Both the position numbers and the translations under genes were made by a program. Positions 8,318-16,814 of a stretch of 64,000 nt of DNA are shown here, piece after piece; positions within the stretch are counted from its first letter, which is position 1, and every line of letters begins with the position of its first letter. This stretch comes from Kumtagia sp963820075 (GTDB lineage Bacteria > Pseudomonadota > Alphaproteobacteria > Rhizobiales > Rhizobiaceae): contig CAWFYS010000012.1 of NCBI GenBank assembly GCA_963820075.1, forward strand, positions 481,045 through 545,044, in the 5' to 3' direction. The notes under the pieces are model-generated. The model made no database searches. It was not told where the DNA came from and saw nothing but the letters and a program-made list of their open reading frames with translations.

Positions 8318-10243
8318 ATGCCACAGCAACTTGGCGCACCTGGCGTCTATATCGAGGAAATCCCCAGCGGTCGGCGCGTGATCCGTTCGGTTGCCACCAG
8401 CATCGGCGCCTTTGTCGACTTCTTCCGGGAAGGTCCGATGAACGAGCCGGTCCAGGTCTTCGGCGTCGGCGATTTCGGGCGCGTCTTCGGCGGGCAGGAT
8501 ACGCGGTCGGAGGCGAGCTTCGCCATCCCGCAATTTTTCCTGAACGGCGGCCCGCAAGCCTGGGTCATCCGCGTCGCCTCCGGCGCCTTCGCCTCGTCGG
8601 CAATCACCATAAGCGACGAGGTGCCGGCCGACATGATGGTCGTCACCGCCGCCAATCCCGGGGTCTGGGGCGATACGCTGCGCATCGAGATCGATCACGC
8701 AGTAGCCGACAGCGCCGCCGACCGGCGCTTCAATATGCGCGTGGTCCGCCACGCCTCGACGGACGGCAATTCGCCCGTCCTCCTGACCGAAACGTTTCTC
8801 AACCTGTCGATGGACCCGGCCAACGCCCGCTTCGTTGAAACGATCGTCAACGACGGCTCGCAGCGGGTGCGGGTCGCGGCGGACCCGGCCGCCACGGCGG
8901 CGATGCGTCCGGCGGCGAACGGCACGGTCAGCGGCGATCTGGCGGGGCTGCTTCAGGCGAATTTCAACACGCTGGGCGGCGGGCAGACCCTGCTGCTGGC
9001 CGTCGGACCGGCTGCGGCGACCGCCACCCTGACATGGGATTCCTCGGTTGCCGGATCGGAGGACGTGCAGACCCTCAGCCAGTTGCGCGGCCGGCTGGAG
9101 GCCGCGATCCGCGCCGCCGATGCCGGCAATCCCACTTTCGCGGCCGCCCGCGTCACGCTGGAGAATTCACGCTTGCGCATCCTGACTGGTCGCGGCGGCG
9201 CAGCCTATGACCCCGCCGAACAGATCACCATCACCGGCGGAACGGCGGCCGCGCTGGACTTCGCCGCGGGCAACCAGGTCGTCTCGGCCCAGCAATATGA
9301 ACTGACCGGCGGCAATGATGGCACCGCGCCGGACGCCGCGGCCCTGATCGGGTCGAACGCGCTGGAACCGCCCACGGGCATGTTCGCGCTGGACAATGTG
9401 GACCTGTTTAACATCCTGTGCCTTCCGCGCGCCGCCGAACTGCCCGCGCCGAACCGTAACGCGGTCTATTCCAACGCGATCTCCTACTGCGAGGACCGCC
9501 GGGCCATGGTCATTGTCGACCTGCCGCCGGGCACCGATACGCTGACGGACATGACCGACCTGATGTCCGAACTGGAACAGGCCGGTTTCCGGTCGAAAAA
9601 TGCCGCCATCTACTACCCGCGCGTGCGGCTGCCCGACCCCACCGACGATTTCCGCCTGCGCACCATCGGCAGCAGCGGCACCGTGGCCGGCATCTACGCC
9701 CGCACCGACACGGCGCGCGGCGTCTGGAAAGCCCCAGCGGGAATCGAGACCGGTCTGGAAGGCATCAGCGCGCTCGAAGCCCAGGTCAATGACGGCCAGA
9801 ACGGCGTGCTCAACCCGCTCGGCATCAACGCGCTGCGGACTTTCCCGGTCTACGGCACCATTGTCTGGGGCTCCCGCACGCTGGCGGGCGCCGACGCTCT
9901 CGCCTCGGAATGGGCCTACATCCCGGTGCGGCGCCTGGCGCTGATGCTGGAGGAGAGCCTCTTCCGCGGCACGCAATGGGTCGTGTTCGAACCGAACGAC
10001 GAACCGACCTGGGCAAACATCCGCTTGAACATCGGCTCCTTCATGAACGGCCTGTTCAAGCAGGGCGCCTTCCAGGGCGCGTCTCCGAAGGACGCCTATT
10101 ACGTGAAATGCGACAACGAGACGACGACCCAGAACGACATCGACGCCGGGGTGGTCAATATCGAGGTCGGCTTCGCTCCGCTCAAGCCCGCGGAATTCGT
10201 CGTGATCCGGTTCCGCCAGATCGTCGGTCAAGTCGAAGTCTAA
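8318..10243 (+). CDS. eCIS contractile sheath protein
   Basis: A 641-residue tail sheath protein, the contractile outer tube of a phage-tail-like injection machine (Afp2-4/Pvc2-4 family). The N-terminus PGVYIEEIPSGRRVIRSVATS is the sheath signature, and the C-terminal core ends with GFAPLKPAEFVVIRFRQ, as in other eCIS sheaths. A long insertion domain of beta and Ala/Gly-rich character lies at about residues 190-345, making it larger than minimal sheaths. I place the start at ATG 8318, nine bases after GGAGG; the GTG at 8309 would overlap the ribosome-binding site. It is the only sheath gene here, unlike Afp/PVC which have three. Confidence 0.95.
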   Translation: MPQQLGAPGVYIEEIPSGRRVIRSVATSIGAFVDFFREGPMNEPVQVFGVGDFGRVFGGQDTRSEASFAIPQFFLNGGPQAWVIRVASGAFASSAITISDEVPADMMVVTAANPGVWGDTLRIEIDHAVADSAADRRFNMRVVRHASTDGNSPVLLTETFLNLSMDPANARFVETIVNDGSQRVRVAADPAATAAMRPAANGTVSGDLAGLLQANFNTLGGGQTLLLAVGPAAATATLTWDSSVAGSEDVQTLSQLRGRLEAAIRAADAGNPTFAAARVTLENSRLRILTGRGGAAYDPAEQITITGGTAAALDFAAGNQVVSAQQYELTGGNDGTAPDAAALIGSNALEPPTGMFALDNVDLFNILCLPRAAELPAPNRNAVYSNAISYCEDRRAMVIVDLPPGTDTLTDMTDLMSELEQAGFRSKNAAIYYPRVRLPDPTDDFRLRTIGSSGTVAGIYARTDTARGVWKAPAGIETGLEGISALEAQVNDGQNGVLNPLGINALRTFPVYGTIVWGSRTLAGADALASEWAYIPVRRLALMLEESLFRGTQWVVFEPNDEPTWANIRLNIGSFMNGLFKQGAFQGASPKDAYYVKCDNETTTQNDIDAGVVNIEVGFAPLKPAEFVVIRFRQIVGQVEV

Positions 10244-10294
10244 GGCAGGTCGCCCGATTCCGGAATCGGGGGACTCGCCTTAGCTCTTTGTTTC

Positions 10295-10339
10295 GCATCG
10301 CTATCGCCGAAAGCCGCTGTCCACTTTTCGGCGCGATGC
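10295..10339. repeat. Rhizobial intergenic palindrome, copy 2, between sheath and tube genes
   Basis: GCATCG/CGATGC outer arms with CCGAAA and TTTTCGG inside. A separate short palindrome (CCCGATTCCGGAATCGGG) lies just before it near 10252-10269. The pair occupies the only substantial gap in the operon (10244-10357), between the sheath and the tube, and could act as an RNA stability or attenuation structure that sets their ratio. Confidence 0.55.
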
Positions 10340-10357
10340 TTTAGAGGAGACGCCGCC

Positions 10358-10861
10358 ATGCCCAATGGATTCACGGTCAACGCCCATCGCTTCGACCCGT
10401 ACAAGAACTTCCGGTTTCAGGTCTTCAGCGAGGGCCGCATTGTCATGGGCGTCTCCAAGGTCGGGGCGCTGAAGCGGTCGACCGAAGTGGTCAACTACCG
10501 CTCCGGCGGCGGCAACACCTACGATTTCAAGTCGCCCGGCCGCACCAAATACGAGGCCGTGACTATGGAGCGCGGCCTGACCCATGACCCGGATTTCGAG
10601 GAATGGGCGGCCAGCGTCCACCCCCATGACGGGTCGTCCAACGCCTTGCTGAGGCAATACAAGAGGGACCTGGTGCTGAACCTGCTGAATCTTCAGGGGC
10701 AGACCGCCAAGAGCTACTTCATGTTCCGCTGCTGGGTGTCGGACTACACAGCGATGCCGGACCTCGACGGCGGCCAGAACGGCGTCGCCATCGAATCCAT
10801 CACGCTTCAGGTCGAGCGGTGGGAGCGGGATCTTTCCGTGACCGAGCCGACGGAAAGCTGA
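10358..10861 (+). CDS. eCIS inner tube protein
   Basis: A 167-residue protein of the phage T4 gp19-like tail tube family (Afp1/Pvc1), which stacks as hexamers to form the inner tube expelled on contraction. It contains NFRFQVFSEGRIVMGVSKVGALKR near the N-terminus, the conserved middle MERGLTHDPDFEEWA and the C-terminal beta pattern ESITLQVERWERD. An AGAGGAGA site lies before the ATG. It is the single tube gene in the cluster, and the next gene starts four bases after its stop. Confidence 0.95.
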   Translation: MPNGFTVNAHRFDPYKNFRFQVFSEGRIVMGVSKVGALKRSTEVVNYRSGGGNTYDFKSPGRTKYEAVTMERGLTHDPDFEEWAASVHPHDGSSNALLRQYKRDLVLNLLNLQGQTAKSYFMFRCWVSDYTAMPDLDGGQNGVAIESITLQVERWERDLSVTEPTES

Positions 10862-10865
10862 AGCG

Positions 10866-11603
10866 ATGCCGCTCACCGTCTGGTCCATCGCTGATGCCGG
10901 GCAGGATGCATTGATGGCGCGGGCCTACGGGTCCCGGCTGACCGATCTGGCAGTCGATTTCGACTGGCCGCTCGACAGCGTCATAAGCGCGATCCTGCAG
11001 ACCTGCCTGTCCGGGCCGGACGGGGTCGCGGTCTCGGGCGCCGATGTGGCGCAATGGACGGTAGCCAAGCGCCGGCAGGGCCTGCTGGCGGTGGCGGTGG
11101 CGACCAGCGGCCCGCCGCGGCACATCGTGGCGGACTGTCCGGACTGCGGCGAAAAGCTGGACCTCGACGTCGATCTCCGGGAGTTCCGGCTGGACTGGCG
11201 GGCCGAGGATGTCGCCTTCGGCACCGCCCGGCTGCGCCTGCCGCGCCCCTCCGACCTGGCCAGGCTGGGCGATGACCCGACCGAACTGGCGCATGTGCTG
11301 CTGGTCGGCGACGCCCCGCCGGGGGACTGGAAGGCTGCGGCGGAAGCAATCCTCGGCGCCGCCGATCCGCTGGCCGACCTGGAACTGCGGGCGACCTGCC
11401 CGGATTGCGGCGGGTCCGTCGCGGTGCCGCTGATGCTGGAGACCTACCTGGTGGGCGAACTGGCCCGCGAGGCGATCCGCCTGATGGACGACATCCACGT
11501 GATGGCCCTGGCCTATCACTGGAACGAATGCGACATAATCGCCCTGCCCGAAAGCCGCCGCCGCCACTACCTGGCCCGAATTCAGGAGGCCTGGGCGGCA
11601 TGA
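10866..11603 (+). CDS. eCIS baseplate-accessory protein with two zinc knuckles (T4 gp26-like)
   Basis: A 245-residue protein found in this position in many eCIS clusters, resembling T4-type baseplate assembly proteins. Two cysteine pairs, DCPDCGE (about residues 94-100) and TCPDCGG (about 178-184), are spaced so that they could together bind a zinc ion. The rest is alpha-helical, with AYHWNECDIIALPESRRRHYL near the C-terminus. It likely helps fold or assemble the hub or baseplate rather than forming bulk structure. Confidence is high that it belongs to the machine and moderate for the exact role. Confidence 0.75.
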   Translation: MPLTVWSIADAGQDALMARAYGSRLTDLAVDFDWPLDSVISAILQTCLSGPDGVAVSGADVAQWTVAKRRQGLLAVAVATSGPPRHIVADCPDCGEKLDLDVDLREFRLDWRAEDVAFGTARLRLPRPSDLARLGDDPTELAHVLLVGDAPPGDWKAAAEAILGAADPLADLELRATCPDCGGSVAVPLMLETYLVGELAREAIRLMDDIHVMALAYHWNECDIIALPESRRRHYLARIQEAWAA

Positions 11604-12478
11604 GCGGATATTTCAGACGCATGGCCCAACTGGCCCGCGCCGGCCGCGCGAGACCGGCATTGCCGCGCAATCCCGCCGGTTCGCGACCTGCCGACCCGGC
11701 GGCGGTCGCGGTGGACATTGCCGCCGCCGTCCCCGGCGCCGCCGCGCCGCCCGCCGATCCGCCGCGCCCCGCCGCCAGGCGGCCCGACGCGCATGTGCCG
11801 GACGCAACCGCCCCGGCCGCGCCGGCCGGTCACGGCCGCGCGCCCCCGGCCCAACCCCCCGCCCCTGAAAAGGCCGAACCGCCGGCCAAACGTGAACCGG
11901 GCCCGCGGGATGGACATCCGCCGCGTCCGGAACCGCCGCGGGAGACGCGCCCAGGCCGGACAGCCTCGCAAAACATCGGCCCTGCCGATTCCGCACCCGT
12001 CCGGGAGCCGCGAACGCGCCCTGCAACCCCCGAGCCCGCGCCGCACCCGAGCGCGTGGCCCGAACCGCCGGCCGCGACGGATTTCCCCAACCCAAGCCCA
12101 CCGCAAGCCGCCGGTTCTCGCCCAGCCTCCGCCGACGCGCCCGCCGGAGCCACGGTGTCGGAACCCGCTCGGCCCGACCCCGCGCCGCCGGCCGTCATTG
12201 CCCCGCGCAGCCAGCCGTCGCGGCCCGCGCGCCCCGCTCAACCCGTTGCGCAGCCGGCCGATCCGGCGCAGCCCGACCCGCGCGCCGGCCGCCCCTTGTC
12301 CCCGCAGCCGCCCCGCCCGGGCGTCGAGGTGAATATCGGCGCGATCAACGTGTCGCTCGACCCCGAACTGCCGCGTTCCCAAACCGCACCGGCGCCACGG
12401 ACGGCGCCACGGATCGCGGCCGGCGGCATATGGACCGGGAGCCGCGATCTGGCCCGCGGCTATGTTCGCGGGGTATAG
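11600..12478 (+). CDS. Proline/alanine-rich disordered eCIS protein
   Basis: A 292-residue protein starting at ATG 11600, overlapping the previous stop (ATGA). After a short basic N-terminus (MSGYFRRMAQLARAGRARPA) the body is almost entirely Pro, Ala, Arg and Glu and must be disordered. Only the C-terminus looks folded: VEVNIGAINVSLDPE followed by a short tail ending in RDLARGYVRGV. Similar Pro-rich proteins with a short beta motif near the end occur in other eCIS loci; their function is unknown to me. It could be a tether, an assembly factor or, less likely, a length ruler. The open frame continues upstream, but that part is out-of-frame sequence. Confidence 0.7.
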   Translation: MSGYFRRMAQLARAGRARPALPRNPAGSRPADPAAVAVDIAAAVPGAAAPPADPPRPAARRPDAHVPDATAPAAPAGHGRAPPAQPPAPEKAEPPAKREPGPRDGHPPRPEPPRETRPGRTASQNIGPADSAPVREPRTRPATPEPAPHPSAWPEPPAATDFPNPSPPQAAGSRPASADAPAGATVSEPARPDPAPPAVIAPRSQPSRPARPAQPVAQPADPAQPDPRAGRPLSPQPPRPGVEVNIGAINVSLDPELPRSQTAPAPRTAPRIAAGGIWTGSRDLARGYVRGV

Positions 12479-12481
12479 GCG

Positions 12482-13612
12482 ATGCCGCTCGGCGAAACCC
12501 GCAATGCCATCGGCGTCCTCACCCGGCTGCTTGCCACACAACTGGCCTCCCGGACGGATGCGACGACGGTCGACGTAGGCCGGCCGGAACAGGCGGCGCT
12601 GAGCGGCGACGCGGGGCCGAAACTGAACATCTTCCTCTACGGCTTCCAGCACGACGCCTACATGCGCAACACGCCGCTCGACCGCGGCCAGGCGCCGCCG
12701 ATCTGGCTGTGCCTGAAATTCCTGATGACCGCCATCGACAGCAACCGCGACAGCAATTCCTCCGACGCGCTGGACCTCCTCGGCCAGGGCATGCTGGCGC
12801 TGCGCGACATCGACATGCAGAACCCGCCCGACCTGGCGCTGCTCGACAATCCCGAACCGATCAAGATCAGCTTCGACAATTCCGAGGTCGGCCTGCTCTC
12901 CTCCATCATGCAGGGCACCGACGAACATTACCGCCTGTCCTGCGCCTTCGAGGTCCGCCCGATCATGCTGGCCGAGGTCGCCGGCGCCGGCGGCGCGCCG
13001 CTGATCCTGTCGGTCGGCGCCCCCGCGCAACCGGGCGTGCTGGTGCTGCCGTCGCTCGGCCCCCGGCTGGATGCCGTACAGCCCGAAAGTTTCGAGGCCG
13101 GCGACACCATCGCGCTGGCCGGCGGCGATCTGGCGGCCGATACGGTCGAGGTCTGCTTCGGCCAGACCTGCTTTGGCATTCCGCCAACGGATGCAACGAA
13201 CCGGCGCGTGACACTGACCGTGCCTGCCACCGTCTCGGCCGGCAGTCATGCCATGACGGTGCGCAAGACGCTGCCGAACGGCCGGCACCAATCCTCCAAC
13301 GCCGCGCTCGGGCGCCTGCGCCCGCGGGTTTTGACCGCGACACCGGGATTGCTGACGCCATCGGATTCCGATCTCTTCGGCGACGTTGCCCTGACCGGCG
13401 CACGGCTCGGCGGCCCGACGGACAGCATCTTCGCCGGCTTCTACGCCAACGGCGCCGTCCAGCGGCTGGTCGAAGTAACCGGCACCGCGGCCGAAACCGC
13501 CATGACGGTCAGCCTGCCGGAGACCGACGCCCTGCCCGCCGGCGCCTACCGCATCATCCTTCGGGTCAATGGCGAACAGGCGCTCAACGCGCCATCGGTG
13601 GTGTGGGCATGA
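12482..13612 (+). CDS. eCIS tail terminator/cap, DUF4255 (Pvc16/Afp16 family)
   Basis: A 376-residue protein with an N-terminal DUF4255 domain (about residues 1-165), the family that caps the distal end of the tube and sheath and controls assembly length. Typical features are the start ETRNAIGVLTRLLATQL, KLNIFLYGFQHDAYMRN and the core KISFDNSEVGLLSSI. The C-terminal part (about residues 180-376) looks like two Ig-like/IPT beta domains (GDTIALAGGDL, DVALTGARLGG), an extension seen in some Pvc16 relatives. It begins three bases after the Pro-rich gene and overlaps the ATPase gene by four bases. Confidence 0.88.
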   Translation: MPLGETRNAIGVLTRLLATQLASRTDATTVDVGRPEQAALSGDAGPKLNIFLYGFQHDAYMRNTPLDRGQAPPIWLCLKFLMTAIDSNRDSNSSDALDLLGQGMLALRDIDMQNPPDLALLDNPEPIKISFDNSEVGLLSSIMQGTDEHYRLSCAFEVRPIMLAEVAGAGGAPLILSVGAPAQPGVLVLPSLGPRLDAVQPESFEAGDTIALAGGDLAADTVEVCFGQTCFGIPPTDATNRRVTLTVPATVSAGSHAMTVRKTLPNGRHQSSNAALGRLRPRVLTATPGLLTPSDSDLFGDVALTGARLGGPTDSIFAGFYANGAVQRLVEVTGTAAETAMTVSLPETDALPAGAYRIILRVNGEQALNAPSVVWA

Positions 13613-15582
13613 AGATGGACCGGGCATGGGCCGACATGGGGCCGGAGGTGCTGTCGCCGGCGCTGCGCATCCCCGATCCGGGAACCCGGTGGTGGGTCGG
13701 CCAGGTCGTGCTGCGCCTGCGCCGCGAGGTCGGCTGGCAGCGCCACCTCGGCCGGCAGGACCCGGGCCAGGCCGCGCTGGACCTCTTGCGTCACCGCGCC
13801 GCGCGGGCAGAATTCCACATGGCCGACCCGGCGGCCAGCTACCTGTCGGACCGTATCGGCGGGGCGGAGCCAAGGGACGGCGCCTTCGCCCGGCTCGGAC
13901 AACTGGCCGGCCTGACCGACAGCGAACGCTTCGTCCTGGCGCTGGCGATCGCCGCGCGTCTGGAGACCGCGCTCGGCCCGATCTTCGCCTATTGCCGCAA
14001 CGACGCCAGCCGCCCCTGGCCGACGCTGGGGCTGGCGCAGATGCTGTGGGACGATCCGTTGGACGTGCTCGCCGCGGACGACCCGCTGCGCCCGCTGCGC
14101 CGCCTCGGCCTGCTGGAACAAGGCGAAGCCCTGTCCGTCGCCCCCACGCTTGCCCGCTACCTGTCCGGCCAGACCACCGGCTTCGGCCTTTATCCCGTCA
14201 CCTCCAGCCCCGGCGATGCGCCGCGCGGGCTCGCCGCGCGCCTGGCGCATCCGCCCGAGCGTCTGGAGGTGATCGCCCTCGTCGGTCCAGCCACCGCCGA
14301 CGCCGCCGGCCTACTGGCCGCCCTCGGCGCCGAAGGGGCGCGGGACGTGGTGGCGGCGGAGACCTCCGGCGGCCTGCCGGTCCTGGCGTGGCTGGCCGGC
14401 AAGGACCTCTGGCCGCCGACGCCCTTCGCCGACCGCGAGGCCGTCGCCGCCCTCGCGCTCCCCTCGGCGGTCGCCATCCGGGTCTACCTGCATGTCACCA
14501 GCCGCGACGCGCTGGCCGGCGTGCCGGCGCACCAGCTCGGCCCGGTCGTCACCATCCCCGCGCCGTCGCATAAAACCCGCGCGGCGCTGTTGCTGGCAGC
14601 GGTCGGACCGGCCCGGTGCCTGGAGGACATCGCCCGCGACTTCCGGCTCGACCGCGCGGAAATCGCCCGCATCGGCGCCGCCTTCCCCAACCCGCCGACG
14701 CGCGAGGATCTGGTCGCCGCCTGCCGGATGGAATGCAGCGTCGATTTTCAGGGCCTAGCCGAGCCGTTGATCCCGCGCTACGGCCGGTCCGACATCGTGC
14801 TGCCTGCCGCGGTCGACCGCCAGTTCAGTGAAGCCATCGCCGCCATCAAGGGTGCCGCGCGGCTCTACCACGACTGGGACGGCGCGCGCCTCGGCGACGG
14901 CGGCATTCCGCTGCTCTTCGCCGGGGTTCCCGGGACAGGCAAGACCATGGCGGCGGAAGTCATCGCCCGCGAACTCGACCTGCCGCTGTTCCGCATCGAC
15001 CTCTCGCAAGTCGTCAACAAATATATCGGCGAGACCGAAAAGAACCTCAAACGCGTCTTCGACGCCGCCGAAAAGATGCGCTGCATCCTGTTCTTCGACG
15101 AGGCCGAGGCGCTGTTCGGCAAGCGTTCGGAGGTCAAGGAGGCGAACGACCGCTTCGCCAATATCGAAACCGGCTACCTCCTGCAGCGGATGGACAGTTT
15201 CTCCGGCGTCTCGGTGCTGGCCACCAATCGCCGCAAGGACCTCGACGAAGCCTTCTCGCGCCGGCTGCGCTACATCATCGAATTTCCCGTGCCGGGCGCG
15301 GCGGAACGGCAGCGCATCTGGGCGAGGGTCTTCCCCGCGAAAATCGACACCAGCGCGCTCGACATCGGCTTCCTTGCCCGCCGGTTCCAGATCGCCGGCG
15401 GCCATATCCGCTCCATCGCGCTGAACGCCGCGCTTCAGGCGGCGGCGCGCGGCACGCGCCCGCATGTGACCATGCGCGACGTGCTGATCGCCACCAGGCG
15501 CGAACTGGACAAGCTGAACCGCAAATCCGGGGCGGACGCCTTCGGACCCTATTTCGCCGAGATCGAGGAACTGCGGGCATGA
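13609..15582 (+). CDS. eCIS AAA+ ATPase (Pvc15/Afp15 family)
   Basis: A 657-residue AAA+ ATPase, a hallmark of eCIS loci, thought to work on assembly or loading of the particle in the cytoplasm. The N-terminal 400 residues form the family-specific winged-helix region. The ATPase core follows: Walker A GVPGTGKT (residues 439-446), Walker B CILFFDEAEALFG (from residue 492) and an arginine finger region in RRKDLDEAFSRRLRYIIEF. Start ATG 13609 overlaps the previous stop; the frame is open to 12055, but that extension is out-of-frame translation of the two genes upstream. Confidence 0.95.
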   Translation: MKMDRAWADMGPEVLSPALRIPDPGTRWWVGQVVLRLRREVGWQRHLGRQDPGQAALDLLRHRAARAEFHMADPAASYLSDRIGGAEPRDGAFARLGQLAGLTDSERFVLALAIAARLETALGPIFAYCRNDASRPWPTLGLAQMLWDDPLDVLAADDPLRPLRRLGLLEQGEALSVAPTLARYLSGQTTGFGLYPVTSSPGDAPRGLAARLAHPPERLEVIALVGPATADAAGLLAALGAEGARDVVAAETSGGLPVLAWLAGKDLWPPTPFADREAVAALALPSAVAIRVYLHVTSRDALAGVPAHQLGPVVTIPAPSHKTRAALLLAAVGPARCLEDIARDFRLDRAEIARIGAAFPNPPTREDLVAACRMECSVDFQGLAEPLIPRYGRSDIVLPAAVDRQFSEAIAAIKGAARLYHDWDGARLGDGGIPLLFAGVPGTGKTMAAEVIARELDLPLFRIDLSQVVNKYIGETEKNLKRVFDAAEKMRCILFFDEAEALFGKRSEVKEANDRFANIETGYLLQRMDSFSGVSVLATNRRKDLDEAFSRRLRYIIEFPVPGAAERQRIWARVFPAKIDTSALDIGFLARRFQIAGGHIRSIALNAALQAAARGTRPHVTMRDVLIATRRELDKLNRKSGADAFGPYFAEIEELRA

Positions 15583-15860
15583 CCCATGTCATCAACATCG
15601 GACGCCTGTCGATCCGTCTGCGCGGCATCGCCCGCCCGGTGGCCGAAGCGGCGCTGGACGGGCTCGGCCAGGAACTGACCCGCCGGCTGGCCCGCGCGCC
15701 CCTGTCCGTCATGCCGACAAACGATATTTTCCGCATCGACATGCGCGGCCTGAATGTCGCCGATCCGCGCGACGCCGCCGCGCTGCGCGACGCCATCGCG
15801 CTCAGGCTGGTCAGCGGCCTGACCGAGCGCCGCCCGCGCGCCGCGGAGGGCAAGCCATGA
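15579..15860 (+). CDS. Small conserved-type eCIS protein of unknown function
   Basis: A 93-residue protein, start overlapping the ATPase stop (ATGA) and end overlapping the next start. It begins MTHVINIGRLSIRLRGI and has a helical, Arg/Ala-rich body with a RIDMRGLNV strand. The coupled position between the ATPase and the tube adaptor is a strong sign that it is a real component. No recognisable domain; I do not assign a function. Confidence 0.65.
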   Translation: MTHVINIGRLSIRLRGIARPVAEAALDGLGQELTRRLARAPLSVMPTNDIFRIDMRGLNVADPRDAAALRDAIALRLVSGLTERRPRAAEGKP

Positions 15861-16531
15861 CCGAGAGCAAGGGCGCCCTTATCCAGTATGGCGACACGTT
15901 CCTCGGGCCCATCCCGAACCTCTTCGTCTTCCAGTACAACGTCGAGGAACTTGACCGTCAGTTCAACATCCAGCGCCGCGCCGAAGACAACAACGTCCCC
16001 GCGCGGCAATTGGAGACCCACCGCGCCCTGTCCGCGCCGGTCGAAAGCTTCACGCTGAACATCAAGCTGGACGCCACCGACGACCTCGACCGCGGGGACG
16101 AAATCGCCCGGCTCTTCGGCGTCGGACCGCAATTGGCCGCCCTGGAAAAGATGGTGAACCCCGACAGCAACAGCGCGCTGCTGGGGGCCATCATCGACGC
16201 GGTGGGATCGCTGCTTGGCGGCGGCGACAGCGCGCCGACCCGCTCCATCCCGCCCGAGACCCTGCCGAAACTGATCTTCATCGGCGGGCTGACCCGCATC
16301 GTGCCGGTCGAGATCATGAGTTTCGGCATCAAGGAAACGCTGTTCAATTCCGGCCTGGCCGTCATCCGCGCCGAAGTCACGCTGGGCCTTCAGGTCGTGA
16401 CCTTCACCCCCGACAGCGACGACATCATCGGCCAGGGGGCGACCGAATACATGAAGACGCTGAAGGACGCGCAGGCGGTGCTGAACCTCGGCAAGGCCAT
16501 CGCCGATGCGCCCGACATCATCGGTTTCTAA
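15857..16531 (+). CDS. eCIS tube adaptor protein (CIS_tube/Afp7-like)
   Basis: A 224-residue protein of the contractile injection system tube protein family that links the inner tube to the baseplate hub (Afp7/Pvc7, T4 gp53-like position). It begins with GALIQYGDTFLGPIPNLFVFQYN and has EVTLGLQVVT near the end. In Afp7 a LysM domain is fused at the C-terminus; here the LysM-like part is encoded by the next gene, so the protein appears split. The start overlaps the previous stop. Confidence 0.8.
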   Translation: MTESKGALIQYGDTFLGPIPNLFVFQYNVEELDRQFNIQRRAEDNNVPARQLETHRALSAPVESFTLNIKLDATDDLDRGDEIARLFGVGPQLAALEKMVNPDSNSALLGAIIDAVGSLLGGGDSAPTRSIPPETLPKLIFIGGLTRIVPVEIMSFGIKETLFNSGLAVIRAEVTLGLQVVTFTPDSDDIIGQGATEYMKTLKDAQAVLNLGKAIADAPDIIGF

Positions 16532-16541
16532 AGGAGACGCC

Positions 16542-16811
16542 ATGTTCACCAGGGATAGCCGCTACCATACGACGCCGACGGTCGTCGTCACATCCGGCGG
16601 GCGCGAGGTGGCGGCCGTGAAACTGCGGGCATTGCCCGACACGGCCGGCGCGCCGCTGACCGTCGCGGGCGCCGACCGGCTCGATGTGATCGCCGAACGC
16701 AGCTACCGCGACGGCACCCGCTTCTGGCACATCGCCGATGCCAACACGGAACTCGACGCCGCCGACCTCCTGACCCCGGTCGGCCGCGTCGTCCTGGTCC
16801 CGGAGCGCTGA
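16542..16811 (+). CDS. LysM-like small tail protein (phage tail protein X type)
   Basis: An 89-residue protein. The C-terminal half has the pattern of a LysM or gpX domain: DRLDVIAERSYRDGTRFWHIADAN, then a Pro-containing VGRVVLVPER end. I chose ATG 16542 because AAGGAG lies seven bases upstream. In Afp/PVC this domain is fused to the tube adaptor; here it stands alone directly after it. It probably stabilises the baseplate ring around the hub. Confidence 0.85.
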   Translation: MFTRDSRYHTTPTVVVTSGGREVAAVKLRALPDTAGAPLTVAGADRLDVIAERSYRDGTRFWHIADANTELDAADLLTPVGRVVLVPER

Positions 16812-16814
16812 TGC

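Noticed and set aside
12055..13608. Long N-terminal extension of the AAA+ ATPase frame
   Set aside because: It is an out-of-frame reading of the Pro-rich and DUF4255 genes (Arg/Pro/Ala-rich, no domain). The true start at 13609 overlaps the previous stop, as elsewhere in the operon.
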